Positions 42,326 through 51,546 of a stretch of 64,000 nucleotides of DNA are shown one piece after another. Both the position numbers and the translations under genes were made by a program. Numbering within the stretch: position 1 is the first letter of the stretch; each line of letters opens with the position of its first letter. Source of the stretch: an uncultured Saprospiraceae bacterium (lineage in GTDB: Bacteria; Bacteroidota; Bacteroidia; Chitinophagales; Saprospiraceae); NCBI GenBank assembly GCA_937951615.1, contig CALFBH010000006.1, forward strand, positions 1 to 64,000, in the 5' to 3' direction. The notes below the pieces were generated by a model. It worked only from the letters and a program-made list of their open reading frames with translations, searched no databases and was not told the DNA's origin.

Positions 42326-43990
42326 ATGACAACTTCTTCTGAAAAACAACCGACTAAAAAACTAAACACCTGGCTTCCGCTTCTATTCTCGATAGTGGCT
42401 GCTATAGGCATCCTAATTGGTTTCAAATTGCAGGATAGTATCAAACCAACAACTGCAAAACCCTCTGTTTTTCCGATTACAGGAAAACAGGAAGTTGGCA
42501 AGATAGAGGAAATATTGCGATTTATCGAAGCCAAATACGTCGAAGATGTTGACCAGGAAGAAATAGTCGAAGGCATTATCAACGAAGTGCTACAGGAATT
42601 GGATCCACATTCCACTTATATTCCGGCAGAAGATCTTAAAGGAATCAATGACTCGCTGGAAGGCAGTTTTGATGGTATCGGTGTACAATTCCTGATTATC
42701 AATGATACTATTCTGGTCGTTTCTCCTGTAGCTGGCGGCCCTTCTGAGAACCTGGGTATTCGTGCTGGCGATAAAATTGTAGCCATCAATGATACGAGTG
42801 TTGCTGGTATAGGTATTACCAATGCTGCAATCATGGCAGAACTAAGAGGCGAAAAAGGTTCGGAAGTCAAAGTCGGTATTATGCGTGGCAATAATCCTGA
42901 AATCATTCCTTTTACCATCGTTCGGGATAAAATTCCAGATTATAGCGTAGATGCCAGTTATATGCTCGATGAAGAAACCGGCTATGTCAAAATTGGTCGT
43001 TTTAGCGGCACAACTTACGAAGAGTTCATGAAGGCTATTGAGAAAATGAATGAAGCGGGCATGAAAGATTTGGTGATTGATTTACGACAAAATCCAGGCG
43101 GCTATTTGCAGGCAGCCACCAAAATAGCCGGGCAGTTATTTGCTGAAAAATTATTGCTCGTTTATACCGAAGGGCGCACACAGCGTCGCAGCGAATACAA
43201 ATCCACGGGGCGTAATTTTTACGATATTTATGAAGTTGTGGTGCTGATTGACGAAGGTTCTGCTTCTGCCAGCGAAATTCTGGCTGGTGCTGTGCAGGAC
43301 TCCGACCGAGGCAAAATCATCGGCAGACGGTCTTTTGGGAAAGGACTGGTACAGGAACAATATAATCTATCTGACGGTTCTGCCCTTCGACTCACTGTAG
43401 CGCGATATTATACACCCTCTGGGCGTTCTATTCAGAAGCCCTATAAAGGAGAAGACAATGCTTATGATAATGATATTGTCAAACGCTATGAAAATGGAGA
43501 ACTGGAAGATTCTGATAAAGTTCCTGTCAATGATTCTACACAGTACTATACGAGAGGCGGTCGCGTCGTCTATGCAGGCGGCGGCATCAGCCCAGATATC
43601 TTTGTGCCATTAGATACTGTTGTTAATAACGCTTATTTTACGAAGAGTTCGCAGTATATCGTGGAGTTTGTCTATGATTATCTGGATGGAAATCGCCAGC
43701 AGTATGAGCAATATGAGTCGGCCAAATTTTTTGCCAATAGCTATAAAATATCTGACCAACTACTGCGTCAATTCACTGATTTTGTTGCTAAAAAAGGTGT
43801 CGAAAAAGACAGTCGACGTTTCAATAAATGCAAGTCATTATTGTCCAATCGCATCAAAGCTTATATCGCTCGAGATCTGTTTCAGTCGGAAGGTTTTTAC
43901 ACGGTATTGCATAAAAACGACCGCGTACTGGAAAAGGCGATGGAAGTCATCAAGAAGGAAGGTAAGGCGAAGCCGCAGGCTTCTTTTTAA
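42326..43990 (+). CDS. S41 carboxy-terminal processing peptidase
   Basis: A 554-residue periplasmic protease of the CtpA/Prc class. An N-terminal membrane anchor (about 17-34, LPLLFSIVAAIGILIGF) is followed by a PDZ domain (about 105-185, GIGVQFLIINDTILVV ... AGDKIVAINDTSVAG). The catalytic core contains DLRQNPGGYLQAA, GSASASEILAGA with Ser314, and GRRSFGKGLVQ with Lys339; the 25-residue spacing equals that of the Ser/Lys dyad in Prc. It cleaves selected proteins from their C-termini in the envelope. The C-terminal about 150 residues extend beyond the core, as in Bacteroidota homologues. Confidence 0.94.
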   Translation: MTTSSEKQPTKKLNTWLPLLFSIVAAIGILIGFKLQDSIKPTTAKPSVFPITGKQEVGKIEEILRFIEAKYVEDVDQEEIVEGIINEVLQELDPHSTYIPAEDLKGINDSLEGSFDGIGVQFLIINDTILVVSPVAGGPSENLGIRAGDKIVAINDTSVAGIGITNAAIMAELRGEKGSEVKVGIMRGNNPEIIPFTIVRDKIPDYSVDASYMLDEETGYVKIGRFSGTTYEEFMKAIEKMNEAGMKDLVIDLRQNPGGYLQAATKIAGQLFAEKLLLVYTEGRTQRRSEYKSTGRNFYDIYEVVVLIDEGSASASEILAGAVQDSDRGKIIGRRSFGKGLVQEQYNLSDGSALRLTVARYYTPSGRSIQKPYKGEDNAYDNDIVKRYENGELEDSDKVPVNDSTQYYTRGGRVVYAGGGISPDIFVPLDTVVNNAYFTKSSQYIVEFVYDYLDGNRQQYEQYESAKFFANSYKISDQLLRQFTDFVAKKGVEKDSRRFNKCKSLLSNRIKAYIARDLFQSEGFYTVLHKNDRVLEKAMEVIKKEGKAKPQASF

Positions 43991-44051
43991 TTACGAATTA
44001 CGAATGATTCATGTAATTGTCTTGATTCGTAATTACACGATTCGTAATTAA
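43987..44051. repeat. TTACGAAT-word hairpin between convergent genes
   Basis: Left arm TTAATTACGAATTACGAAT, right arm GATTCGTAATTACACGATTCGTAATTAA in two words. It overlaps the ctpA-like stop and reaches the stop of the next gene, so it may end both transcripts. Confidence 0.65.
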
Positions 44052-44726
44052 CTATTCTCCAAATCCATCCAAAAAATAAATGTAGCCAATCTGAAATCCG
44101 AGGACACGATTATTGACAGCCTCATAGCCATCGGGTAATTGGCTGTCGGGGAGGTCATTCAGGTCAGATAAACCGAGACTGTACCGAGCTTCTAGGAACA
44201 AGGCATTTTCAAAACCAATCCTGACCACTGCACCAAAACCTGCATGAATGGACAAATCCAATCGCCGAAGGTCGGCTGTACTGAAGTCTATTTTTTCTTT
44301 TAAAATACCGTTGGACGTCTGTGTTTTATCACTGCCAGACAAGAGATAAGCCGCGCCCGGACCAAGCGCAATATAACTCTGAAAATTTTCACTATTGATT
44401 AAAGTCGTTTTTCCCAGAAAATTAAATTCCAGATAATTGAGGCTGCGCTTAGCGAGCAAATTTCCACTATCGACATAACGCATTCCTTTCTGAGCAAAAT
44501 TCAATTCTGGTTGCATAGAAAAAAGTCCACCACCAGAAATGGTATAAAAAATCCCCGCCTGAATGCCGAGGTGTTTGCCCGCTTCTTCCGACGTTCCCAT
44601 GCTATCCAATTCGTAATTTGGATTATAATCCGCAAAATTGAGTCCTGCGCGGAGGCCGTAGCCACTTTGGGCGATTGCCATTATGGGAAGTAGGCAGACA
44701 ATGATGAGTGTTATGTAGTTTTTCAT
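44052..44726 (-). CDS. Outer-membrane beta-barrel protein, PorT-like
   Basis: A 224-residue protein counted from ATG 44726, where MKNYITLIIVCLLPIMAIAQ is a signal peptide. The mature start SGYGLRAGLNFADYNPNYEL and the segments GIQAGIFYTI and MQPELNFAQKGMRY are typical of the PorT/outer-membrane-beta-barrel family (Bacteroidota porin-like). The C-terminus alternates hydrophobic residues (GFQIGYIYFLDGFGE). Structural role in the outer membrane is likely; no more can be said. Confidence 0.82.
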   Translation of the reverse strand: MKNYITLIIVCLLPIMAIAQSGYGLRAGLNFADYNPNYELDSMGTSEEAGKHLGIQAGIFYTISGGGLFSMQPELNFAQKGMRYVDSGNLLAKRSLNYLEFNFLGKTTLINSENFQSYIALGPGAAYLLSGSDKTQTSNGILKEKIDFSTADLRRLDLSIHAGFGAVVRIGFENALFLEARYSLGLSDLNDLPDSQLPDGYEAVNNRVLGFQIGYIYFLDGFGE

Positions 44727-44792
44727 AGAAAAATTTAAAACCAACGTACCAGTGACTTATTGATTTTTAAAAATTAACCGCCTATTTTTGCA

Positions 44793-44869
44793 CGTAGGAC
44801 TGAAGTCCTACGCTTTTGTGAAACACACGTAATTGTTCGCAAAAGCGGTGGGTTTCAACCCACCGTGTG
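44793..44869. repeat. REP-like double palindrome
   Basis: CGTAGGACT-GA-AGTCCTACG (44793-44812) and CGGTGGGTT-TC-AACCCACCG (44846-44865), joined by a third stem CGCTTTTG (44811-44818) / CAAAAGCG (44840-44847). Together they can form a cloverleaf-like structure. The rest of 44727-45026 holds no gene. Confidence 0.75.
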
Positions 44870-45026
44870 TATAAATTTCAAAGGCTATTGATAGCTTAGC
44901 GAATTTGGATAAGCAAAACATTTAATGTATTTTTACTTGTGCAATAACTTCAAAGACAGACTACAAGATTAAAAAACCCTTGAAGTCCAAATTTGAAACA
45001 ATTATAAACTATTTCAACCAAAAATC

Positions 45027-45623
45027 ATGCAAAACATTCAATTTCCTGTAAAATTTCAATTTAAAATTTCTTCGCTTGCCAATGATTTCACAGCAACTGA
45101 TGCCAGTGGAAGATCCCTTGCTTATGTACGGCAAAAAATGTTCAAACTCAAAGAAGACATCCAGATTTATAACGACGAATCAAAAACAAAAGTCAATTAC
45201 AGCATCAAGGCCGACAGGTGGCTGGACTTTTCCGCAGCGTATGCTTTTTTTGATGAAAATGAAAAAGAATTTGGCAAGATTGTTCGCAAAGGCTGGCGGT
45301 CTATCTGGAAAGCAGAATACCAGATTATTGATCAATTCCAAAAAGAACAATACACCATCAGCGAGGAAAATGGCTGGACGAAAGTCTTTGATTCTCTATT
45401 AGGGCAAATTCCGGTTATTAGCATGTTTACGGGCTACCTCTTTAATCCTTCTTATATCGTCAGCACGCCCGACCAACAGCCTATCGTCCGACTCAAAAAA
45501 ATGCCTTCCTTTTTTGGAAGAGATTTTGAACTAGAAAAAATCGGCACAATGGATTCGGATGATGATGACCGAATTATGCTTGGGCTGATGATGATGATTT
45601 TGTTGGAAAGGCGGAGAGGGTGA
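45027..45623 (+). CDS. LURP-one/scramblase-like (tubby-fold) protein
   Basis: A 198-residue protein. The body is rich in short beta strands (FQFKISSLANDFTATDASGR, SLAYVRQKMFKLKEDIQIY, VNYSIKADRWLDFSAAYAFF) and resembles LURP-one-related/phospholipid scramblase-like proteins, which share the tubby C-terminal fold. The text KLKEDIQIYND with a following YSIKADR strand is the usual pattern. A moderately hydrophobic stretch near 130-150 and an acidic DSDDDDR patch precede a helical end. Function in bacteria is unknown. It stands between two REP-like regions. Confidence 0.7.
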   Translation: MQNIQFPVKFQFKISSLANDFTATDASGRSLAYVRQKMFKLKEDIQIYNDESKTKVNYSIKADRWLDFSAAYAFFDENEKEFGKIVRKGWRSIWKAEYQIIDQFQKEQYTISEENGWTKVFDSLLGQIPVISMFTGYLFNPSYIVSTPDQQPIVRLKKMPSFFGRDFELEKIGTMDSDDDDRIMLGLMMMILLERRRG

Positions 45624-45774
45624 ATTAATAGAAGAGAGACCGCTTCGCTGAGGGAAGAGAGAAGAGGGATTTTTGCTTCTTTATAACGTGTTTAAGGCTA
45701 CCCGTCTAACTTTGCCTTAGCAGCCCTTCAACTAAATTGCTTCGCAAAGTGTCATAGACACGATTTATCTGGTA

Positions 45775-45796
45775 GCCTACGGTTTCAACCGTAGGC
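45775..45796. repeat. REP-like palindrome
   Basis: GCCTACGGTT-TC-AACCGTAGGC, a perfect 10-base palindrome with a TC turn, the same design as the copies at 44793 and 44846. Nothing else is seen in 45624-45901. Confidence 0.8.
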
Positions 45797-45901
45797 GAAT
45801 GGGACGGCAAAATTATGCAATTGGTCATACACACATTGATTAAAGTTTAAACACGGTCTAAATTTAAAAGTCTATCTTTCCTACACTGAAATAAGTACCA
45901 A

Positions 45902-46675
45902 ATGAAAAAAATAATCATCCAAGGCATACAATACGACGAAAAATCATCTTACCAAAGAGGGTCGGCACTCGCGCCTCCATTAATCAGAGAAGCCTTGAAT
46001 GCTGGCTCGATGAACTTGTTTGCAGAAGATGGACGCTCCATAGAAAATGCTATGGAAGACAAAGGCGATTTTGAAATTTCGGACTATTTTGACATTGAGC
46101 AAATCACAAAAAAACATCTGGATTCCAATCATAAAATTTTCACCTTGGGTGGCGATCATTCTGTCACCTTTCCCATTATAAAAGCCCATCACGAGCAATA
46201 TCCAACATTAGACATCCTTCATATTGATGCCCATGCGGATTTGTATGACGATTTTGAAGGCGACAAATATTCTCATGCCTGTCCGTTTGCCAGGATCATG
46301 GAGCATAAATTTGCAGCTAGGTTAGTTCAGGTCGGCATCAGAACCCTAAACACGCACCAAGCCGAGCAAGCAGATAAATTTGGCGTGGAGATTCATCAAA
46401 TGAAAGACTTGGATTTGACTCGAATTCGGCATTTTGACAATCCTTTGTATATTTCACTTGATATGGATGCCTTTGATCCAGCTTTTGCGCCTGGCGTGTC
46501 ACACCACGAACCTGGCGGATTATCTTCCCGACAAGTCATCCAATTAATTCAGAACATAGATGCAGAAGTCATCGGCGCAGACATTGTAGAGTACAATCCC
46601 AGCAGAGATGTTCAAAAAATGACTGCTTTTCTGGCGGCTAAAATGATGAAAGAAATTTTAGCAAAAATGCTATAA
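45902..46675 (+). CDS. Arginase/agmatinase family ureohydrolase
   Basis: A 257-residue manganese enzyme of the ureohydrolase family. All metal-binding motifs are present: GGDHSVTFP, DAHADLYDDFEG (DAHxD) and SLDMDAFDPAFAPG (SxDxDxxDP), followed by HHEPGGLSSR. Size and the DPAFAPG(V/T) text fit agmatinase (SpeB), which turns agmatine into putrescine and urea, but arginase or formiminoglutamase cannot be excluded. The latter would fit with ftcD at 26834, although the genes are far apart. Confidence 0.88.
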   Translation: MKKIIIQGIQYDEKSSYQRGSALAPPLIREALNAGSMNLFAEDGRSIENAMEDKGDFEISDYFDIEQITKKHLDSNHKIFTLGGDHSVTFPIIKAHHEQYPTLDILHIDAHADLYDDFEGDKYSHACPFARIMEHKFAARLVQVGIRTLNTHQAEQADKFGVEIHQMKDLDLTRIRHFDNPLYISLDMDAFDPAFAPGVSHHEPGGLSSRQVIQLIQNIDAEVIGADIVEYNPSRDVQKMTAFLAAKMMKEILAKML

Positions 46676-46795
46676 GTGGAAATACAAATCCAAACGCCAA
46701 ATACAAATTCAAAAACTGTTTTGGCAACATTCAATTGTGCCCAGAAATTGAATGGACTGGAGACGGTCATTATAATTGAAACTGCCACTGAAACT

Positions 46796-46953
46796 ATGGC
46801 AATCGCATAAAAATATTTTTTAAACCACTAAGGGCACTAAAGGACACGAATGAATTTTCCTTCGTGTTCTTTTTATCCTGTTAGTTTTAGTGTTCCTTAG
46901 TGGTTAGAAAATGGACACGTATTAAGACTAATTTATTTTTATGCGATTGCCAT
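46796..46953. mobile_element. MITE-like element, 158 bp, 20-bp perfect terminal inverted repeats
   Basis: Left end ATGGCAATCGCATAAAAATA (46796-46815); right end (46934-46953) is its exact reverse complement. Inside are shorter inverted words (AACCACTAAG...CTTAGTGGTT, ACGAA...TTCGT). The 11-base sequence CCACTGAAACT directly precedes the left end (46785-46795) and recurs one base after the right end (46955-46965), as for a target-site duplication. It lies directly behind the rsmA stop. A decayed relative is at 16741. Confidence 0.85.
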
Positions 46954-46966
46954 ACCACTGAAACTG

Positions 46967-47737
46967 CTACTGCACACTTTCCACCCACTGCGTCAGTTCC
47001 ACAAAATCGGCGACAGACAAAGTTTCTGGTCGGCGTTGAAAAAACGGATCTTCCTGTAGGCGTTCGTGTTTGGTGAAGGCTTTCATACTTTTGCGCAGCA
47101 TTTTCCGACGCTGACCAAAAGTGATTTTTACAATACTGCGAAACAAGGATTCATCGCAGCCCAAGTCCTCATTGTCTCGTCGCACCAGTCGGATGACTGC
47201 CGAATCTACTTTTGGTGCTGGAATAAATTCTTCTGGACCCAGCTCAAACAAATAATCCACTTTATACCAAGCCTGTATCAGCACACTGACTACCCCGTAG
47301 GCTTTTACGCCTGGTGCAGAAGCTACCCGCTGTGCGACTTCTTTTTGAAACATGCCGACCATTTCCGGAATCAGGGTTTTATAATCCAGTATTTTAAATA
47401 AAATCTGCGAAGAAATATTATAAGGAAAATTACCAATCACAGCAAAAGGACTGTCAAAATGCTCGGCAAAATCTGTCTTCAATACATCTTCTGCAATAAT
47501 TTTATCCTGCAATTGCCAAAAATTATCCCGAATAAACTGCACCATATCACGGTCAGCTTCTACTACTTTCAAATCATAGGATTGGTCAATCAAAAACTGA
47601 GTGAGCATACCTTTTCCAGGCCCAATTTCCAGTACCTGGTCATATTTGTCCTGATGTGCCAGACTTTCCGCAATTCGTTTCGCTACAGCGGTATTCCTAA
47701 GAAAATGCTGCCCATAAGATTTTTTAGCTTTCAACAT
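46967..47737 (-). CDS. rsmA: 16S rRNA (adenine1518/1519-N6)-dimethyltransferase
   Basis: A 256-residue KsgA/RsmA enzyme that dimethylates two adjacent adenosines in helix 45 of 16S rRNA. Motifs: KKSYGQHFLRNTAVAKRIAE at the N-terminus, VLEIGPGKGMLTQFLI (motif I, SAM binding), VVEADRDMVQ, and VIGNFPYNISSQILFKIL with the catalytic NFPY. The end includes FGQRRKMLRKSMK and DPFFQRRPETLSVADFVELTQWV, both typical. Its stop codon is 13 bases from the MITE at 46796, which must have inserted after the gene. Confidence 0.96.
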   Translation of the reverse strand: MLKAKKSYGQHFLRNTAVAKRIAESLAHQDKYDQVLEIGPGKGMLTQFLIDQSYDLKVVEADRDMVQFIRDNFWQLQDKIIAEDVLKTDFAEHFDSPFAVIGNFPYNISSQILFKILDYKTLIPEMVGMFQKEVAQRVASAPGVKAYGVVSVLIQAWYKVDYLFELGPEEFIPAPKVDSAVIRLVRRDNEDLGCDESLFRSIVKITFGQRRKMLRKSMKAFTKHERLQEDPFFQRRPETLSVADFVELTQWVESVQ

Positions 47738-47791
47738 TCAGCAAATTTAATTGTTTCAGTCTAATATACCACCACTTATTCCTAATTTGCA

Positions 47792-47799
47792 TATCTTTG
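47792..47799 (+). promoter_or_regulatory. Candidate -7 box for the leucyl aminopeptidase gene
   Basis: TATCTTTG matches TAnnTTTG and is 56 bases before the start codon. No clear TTTG is found at -33, so support is partial. Confidence 0.35.
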
Positions 47800-47854
47800 G
47801 CCATTAATTTTACAGATTTTCCTATTACCTCATTAAGTAGAATAAAAAAATCCA

Positions 47855-49288
47855 ATGATTCCTACGATAGCTGCAAGTAAATCCTATTCAGATAAAGACA
47901 ATTTGATTGTATTATCCAATAGTGACGATAAATTCAAATGGCTCGATGCCTACCTCGGAGCTGATTTTGAACTAAAACTGATGAGAGATGCGATAGAAGC
48001 AGAAACCTCTCACTTAGCTTTTCTTCAAAAGGGGCGAATTGTTATTGTTCAGTTTGTCAAAACATCGGACGATGCCAATACCGAACAGGAATATGCCCGA
48101 AGAGAAGGTTTTGAAATATTGGAAACCGTTCGTCGGTATAATGTAAAAGAACTGACCATTACAGACAAAACAGATAGTAATCTGGCGATTAGTTATGCCG
48201 AAGGGATGGCTTTGGGGAATTACCAGTTTTTGAAATATTACAAGGATGCGGAGAAGAAAAAACATCCGCTGAAAAAGATAAAAGTAGCTGGCACGACTCC
48301 AAAAGAAATCACACGCCTAAAAGTCATTATAGATGCTACGGCTAAAGCACGCGATCTAGTCAATGAACCTTTGTCTTATCTGACTGCTGTCAAATTGAGT
48401 GAGGAGATCAAGAAGATGGGCAAAGAATCAGGTTTCAAAGTAGAAGTTTTTGATAAAAAGAAAATCGTTGCACTCAAAATGGGCGGCTTATTAGCCGTTA
48501 ATAAAGGAAGTTTTGACCCACCAACTTTCAGCATTCTGGAATGGAAACCTGCTAAGGCAAAAAACAAACGCCCAGTGGTACTCGTCGGCAAAGGCGTAGT
48601 ATATGATACAGGGGGACTGAGCCTCAAACCCACTGCACATTCCATGGATTTTATGAAATCTGATATGGGGGGAGCAGCAGCGGTTATTTGTGCCATGTAT
48701 GCAGTGGCTAAAGCCAAATTACCGATTCATGTCATTGCGCTGGTGCCTTCAACGGATAATCGTCCTGGAAACAATGCTTATGTTCCTGGAGATGTCATTA
48801 CTATGTACGAAGGCTCAACGGTAGAAGTACTGAACACAGATGCAGAAGGAAGACTGTTGTTGGCAGACGGACTCCATTTTGCGAAAAAATACAAGCCTGA
48901 ACTCGTGTTGGATTTTGCTACGCTAACTGGCGCAGCCGCACGGGTTGTTGGCGGACAAGGAGTTGCTTATATGGGCAATGCCGATGAAAAAATCAAGGAA
49001 AAATTTGAAGCCAGCGGAAATGCCGTCCACGAAAGACTGATGGAATTTCCTTTATGGGAAGAATATAATGAAATGCTAAAATCAGACATTGCCGACATTA
49101 AAAATATCGGTGGTGCAGTAGCAGGAGCAACGACTGCCGGATTATTCCTCAAACATTTCACGGATTATCCCTGGTTGCATTTTGATATAGCTGGTCCTGC
49201 TTTTTTGCATACACCAGATTCTTATCGCGGTAAAAATGGCACAGGCGTAGGCGTCCGTTTATTATTTGATTTTTTGAGTAATTATTAA
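47855..49288 (+). CDS. M17 leucyl aminopeptidase family protein
   Basis: A 477-residue cytosolic aminopeptidase. The diagnostic M17 motif NTDAEGRLLLADGL starts at Asn327, with Asp329, Glu331 and Arg333. VGKGVVYDTGGLSLKP and MKSDMGGAAAV hold the other metal ligands and the active-site Lys. The N-terminal domain (about 1-160) is less conserved, as usual. The enzyme forms hexamers with two metals and removes N-terminal residues from peptides. It is followed by pdxA 85 bases downstream. Confidence 0.94.
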   Translation: MIPTIAASKSYSDKDNLIVLSNSDDKFKWLDAYLGADFELKLMRDAIEAETSHLAFLQKGRIVIVQFVKTSDDANTEQEYARREGFEILETVRRYNVKELTITDKTDSNLAISYAEGMALGNYQFLKYYKDAEKKKHPLKKIKVAGTTPKEITRLKVIIDATAKARDLVNEPLSYLTAVKLSEEIKKMGKESGFKVEVFDKKKIVALKMGGLLAVNKGSFDPPTFSILEWKPAKAKNKRPVVLVGKGVVYDTGGLSLKPTAHSMDFMKSDMGGAAAVICAMYAVAKAKLPIHVIALVPSTDNRPGNNAYVPGDVITMYEGSTVEVLNTDAEGRLLLADGLHFAKKYKPELVLDFATLTGAAARVVGGQGVAYMGNADEKIKEKFEASGNAVHERLMEFPLWEEYNEMLKSDIADIKNIGGAVAGATTAGLFLKHFTDYPWLHFDIAGPAFLHTPDSYRGKNGTGVGVRLLFDFLSNY

Positions 49289-49373
49289 TCGAATTCTAAG
49301 TTACTTATGCGGGCAGCCTTCCCTTTAGGGAATAAAAGGGTGCGTGTGAGCAATTATTGATTGAAATAAAAAC

Positions 49374-50483
49374 ATGGATAAAATAAAAATAGGGATAACC
49401 GTAGGAGATGTCAATGGAATTGGTCTGGAAATTATACTCAAGACTTTAGTAGATGACCGAATATTACAATTTTGTGTACCAGTCATTTATGGTTCATCCA
49501 AAGTACTGTCCTATCATAAAAACATTGTGGGACTGGATAATTTTCAATATAAAAATACCAGTTCTGCCGAACGTGTTATACCCGATGCGGTCAATGTCGT
49601 CAATTGCTGGCAGGAGAATGTCAATATCCAATTGGGCAGAGTCAATGACGAAGGTGGAAAATATGCCATAAAAGCCCTTCATGCTGCGGCTTACGAACTG
49701 GAATCCGGTTTCATTGATGCGGTTGTCACTGCGCCTATCAACAAGCAGGCGATGCAGATGGCAGGATTTGAATATCCAGGTCATACCGAGTTTTTCACCC
49801 AAAAATTTAAAGCAGAAGAAAGTCTGATGTTTATGATCAATGACGGACTCCGAGTTGGTCTGGTTACGAATCACATTGCAGTCAGTCAGGTGGCCTCTAC
49901 GCTACACGAAGACCTCATTTGTAAGAAATTAATGATTATGAATGAGACCCTGAAAAAAGATTTTGGCATCGACAAACCCATGATTGCCGTTCTTGCACTC
50001 AATCCACATGCCAGCGATGGCGGACTGATTGGCAACGAAGAAGAAAAAATTATCCTGCCTGCTTTGGCTACTGCCAAACAAATGGGCATTTCAGCTATCG
50101 GACCTTATCCAGCAGATGGATTTTTTGGCTCTGGTCAGTTCAAGCAGTTTGATGGGGTATTGGCGATGTATCACGATCAAGGATTAGTGCCCTTCAAGGC
50201 TTTGTCTTTTGGTTCTGGAGTCAATTATACGGCTGGTTTGCCGGTCATCCGCACTTCACCCGACCACGGCACAGGACACGATATAGCAGGTCAGAATATT
50301 GCCGATGCAACTTCCCTGCGAAAAGCAATTTTCCTGGCAATTGATATTGTTAAAAATCGCCGCAATTATTTCGATATGTACAGCAATCCACTGGACAAGC
50401 GGAAATTGGTCAAAATGGAACAAACTAAAGAAGATGAAGTAGATGCTGCGGAGGAAGATGCTAGTATTGAGCGCGACGAGTAA
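49374..50483 (+). CDS. pdxA: 4-hydroxythreonine-4-phosphate dehydrogenase
   Basis: A 369-residue enzyme of vitamin B6 (pyridoxal phosphate) synthesis. Visible features: ITVGDVNGIGLEIILKTL at the start, APINKQAMQMAGFEYPGHTEFF with a metal-binding His, YHDQGLVPFKAL, and RTSPDHGTGHDIAGQNIAD with the other metal ligand. PdxA is usually about 330 residues; here an acidic C-terminal extension of about 25 residues (KEDEVDAAEEDASIERDE) is added. PdxA together with PdxJ forms the ring of PLP; pdxJ is not in the window. Confidence 0.95.
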   Translation: MDKIKIGITVGDVNGIGLEIILKTLVDDRILQFCVPVIYGSSKVLSYHKNIVGLDNFQYKNTSSAERVIPDAVNVVNCWQENVNIQLGRVNDEGGKYAIKALHAAAYELESGFIDAVVTAPINKQAMQMAGFEYPGHTEFFTQKFKAEESLMFMINDGLRVGLVTNHIAVSQVASTLHEDLICKKLMIMNETLKKDFGIDKPMIAVLALNPHASDGGLIGNEEEKIILPALATAKQMGISAIGPYPADGFFGSGQFKQFDGVLAMYHDQGLVPFKALSFGSGVNYTAGLPVIRTSPDHGTGHDIAGQNIADATSLRKAIFLAIDIVKNRRNYFDMYSNPLDKRKLVKMEQTKEDEVDAAEEDASIERDE

Positions 50484-50505
50484 AGTCTGGTAGAAGTTAA
50501 GGATA

Positions 50506-50690
50506 AGAGAATAACGAATAATGAATGTCGAACACCGAATATCGAAGTATTATACGTTAAACGGTGAAAATCAGTATTCCAGTTGTACTTGACATTTCTT
50601 CCTTCCTAAATGTTCATCATTCATCTTAACTACTACTTCGATATTCGATATTCATCTGTTCGATATTCGATATTCGATATTTTCCTATTT
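50506..50690. repeat. ATTCGATA-word inverted repeats
   Basis: Left words ACGAATAATGAATGTCGAAC and ACCGAATATCGAAGTA; right words TACTTCGATATTCGATATTC and TTCGATATTCGATATTCGAT, with about 90 bases between. It fills most of the pdxA-lptC gap and lies between the stops of convergent genes. Confidence 0.65.
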
Positions 50691-50738
50691 TGCTAATATG
50701 CACTAAAACTTAGTGCTGAAAGCACTAGTACACGTTTC

Positions 50739-51305
50739 TTACTTATCCTGCTCGTCAGTCATACCCGAAGCATCTATTTCTCCAGTCACCTGCGTAATGC
50801 GTGGTCGATTAAATTCCAAATCAGATGTAAAACCATAGCCATAAAGAATACGTTCTGGGGTTGATATTTTTACAAATTCTTCTGAATATACTTTTTGCTC
50901 CTTTTCATCCCAAGTCAATTCTTCTGCTTCTATTCGCTCGCCTTTTGTGTTCCAAATGACGACACTGTCCTGCATGTATATTTTGCTTTCATTGATGTAT
51001 TGCATGGCATAATTGGCAGATAATTTGCCCGTTGAGCGTTTGCGTTCATTGAAAAAATAGACAATAAAACCTTGTGGAAATTCGCGTTTGGGTTCTTTTT
51101 TATCCAAATGATTAATCATCGTATAAGCCTGTATCCGAACCCTGACGACTGCCGAATCGCTGTACAATATCTCTACATCTCGCGCTCGTTCCAAGGTCTT
51201 TTCTTCCTGAGAAACAATGCGCTGGACTTCCGTCATATCGTTCTCGCAGGCTATGATGCCCATGAGAACGATAAGCGACAGGAATGTATATTTTAAAGTG
51301 GACAT
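50739..51305 (-). CDS. lptC: LPS export protein LptC, lipoprotein-like
   Basis: A 188-residue protein counted from ATG 51305: MSTLKYTFLSLIVLMGIIAC is a lipoprotein-type signal ending in I-I-A-C. The mature part is beta-rich with the LptC pattern: SDSAVVRVRIQAYTMINH, FPQGFIVYFFNERK, LSANYAMQYINESKIYMQDSVVI, then EELTWDEKEQKVYSEEFVKI and a final GYGFTSDLEF. LptC bridges the inner-membrane LptBFG pump and LptA during lipopolysaccharide export. Bacteroidota forms are known as DUF3769/LptC-like lipoproteins, so the family call is good but the gene has no lpt neighbours. Confidence 0.82.
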   Translation of the reverse strand: MSTLKYTFLSLIVLMGIIACENDMTEVQRIVSQEEKTLERARDVEILYSDSAVVRVRIQAYTMINHLDKKEPKREFPQGFIVYFFNERKRSTGKLSANYAMQYINESKIYMQDSVVIWNTKGERIEAEELTWDEKEQKVYSEEFVKISTPERILYGYGFTSDLEFNRPRITQVTGEIDASGMTDEQDK

Positions 51306-51349
51306 AGATTTTAAATTCAAAAATAAATTCAATTGTGTGTTAGTGTTTT

Positions 51350-51546
51350 AGTTGGGTCGATGGTCGATGGTCCATAGTCCATGGCAGAGTACTCGTTTAT
51401 TTAGATTCCTTGTATCCAAGGAAGGAGAATTCTGATTTAATATCTTCTTCAATTATATCAACCATAATTATTGGTTTTTATTCATGGTTTCATGACTAAT
51501 TTTTTGAATTTGAATTTGACGTTTGTATTTGTATTTGTATTTTCTC
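51350..51546. repeat. Word repeats upstream of lptC
   Basis: GTCGATGGTCGATGGTCC and ATAGTCCATGG words at 51355-51384, then TTTGAATTTGAATTTGACG and TTTGTATTTGTATTTGTATT at 51503-51543. No supported gene; a 22-codon frame (51465-51397, minus) is too short to call. Confidence 0.5.

Noticed and set aside
51397..51465. 22-codon minus-strand frame (MVDIIEEDIKSEFSFLGYKESK minus the last residues)
   Set aside because: Codon text looks plausible but it is too short and has no neighbour that would support it; could be a gene remnant.
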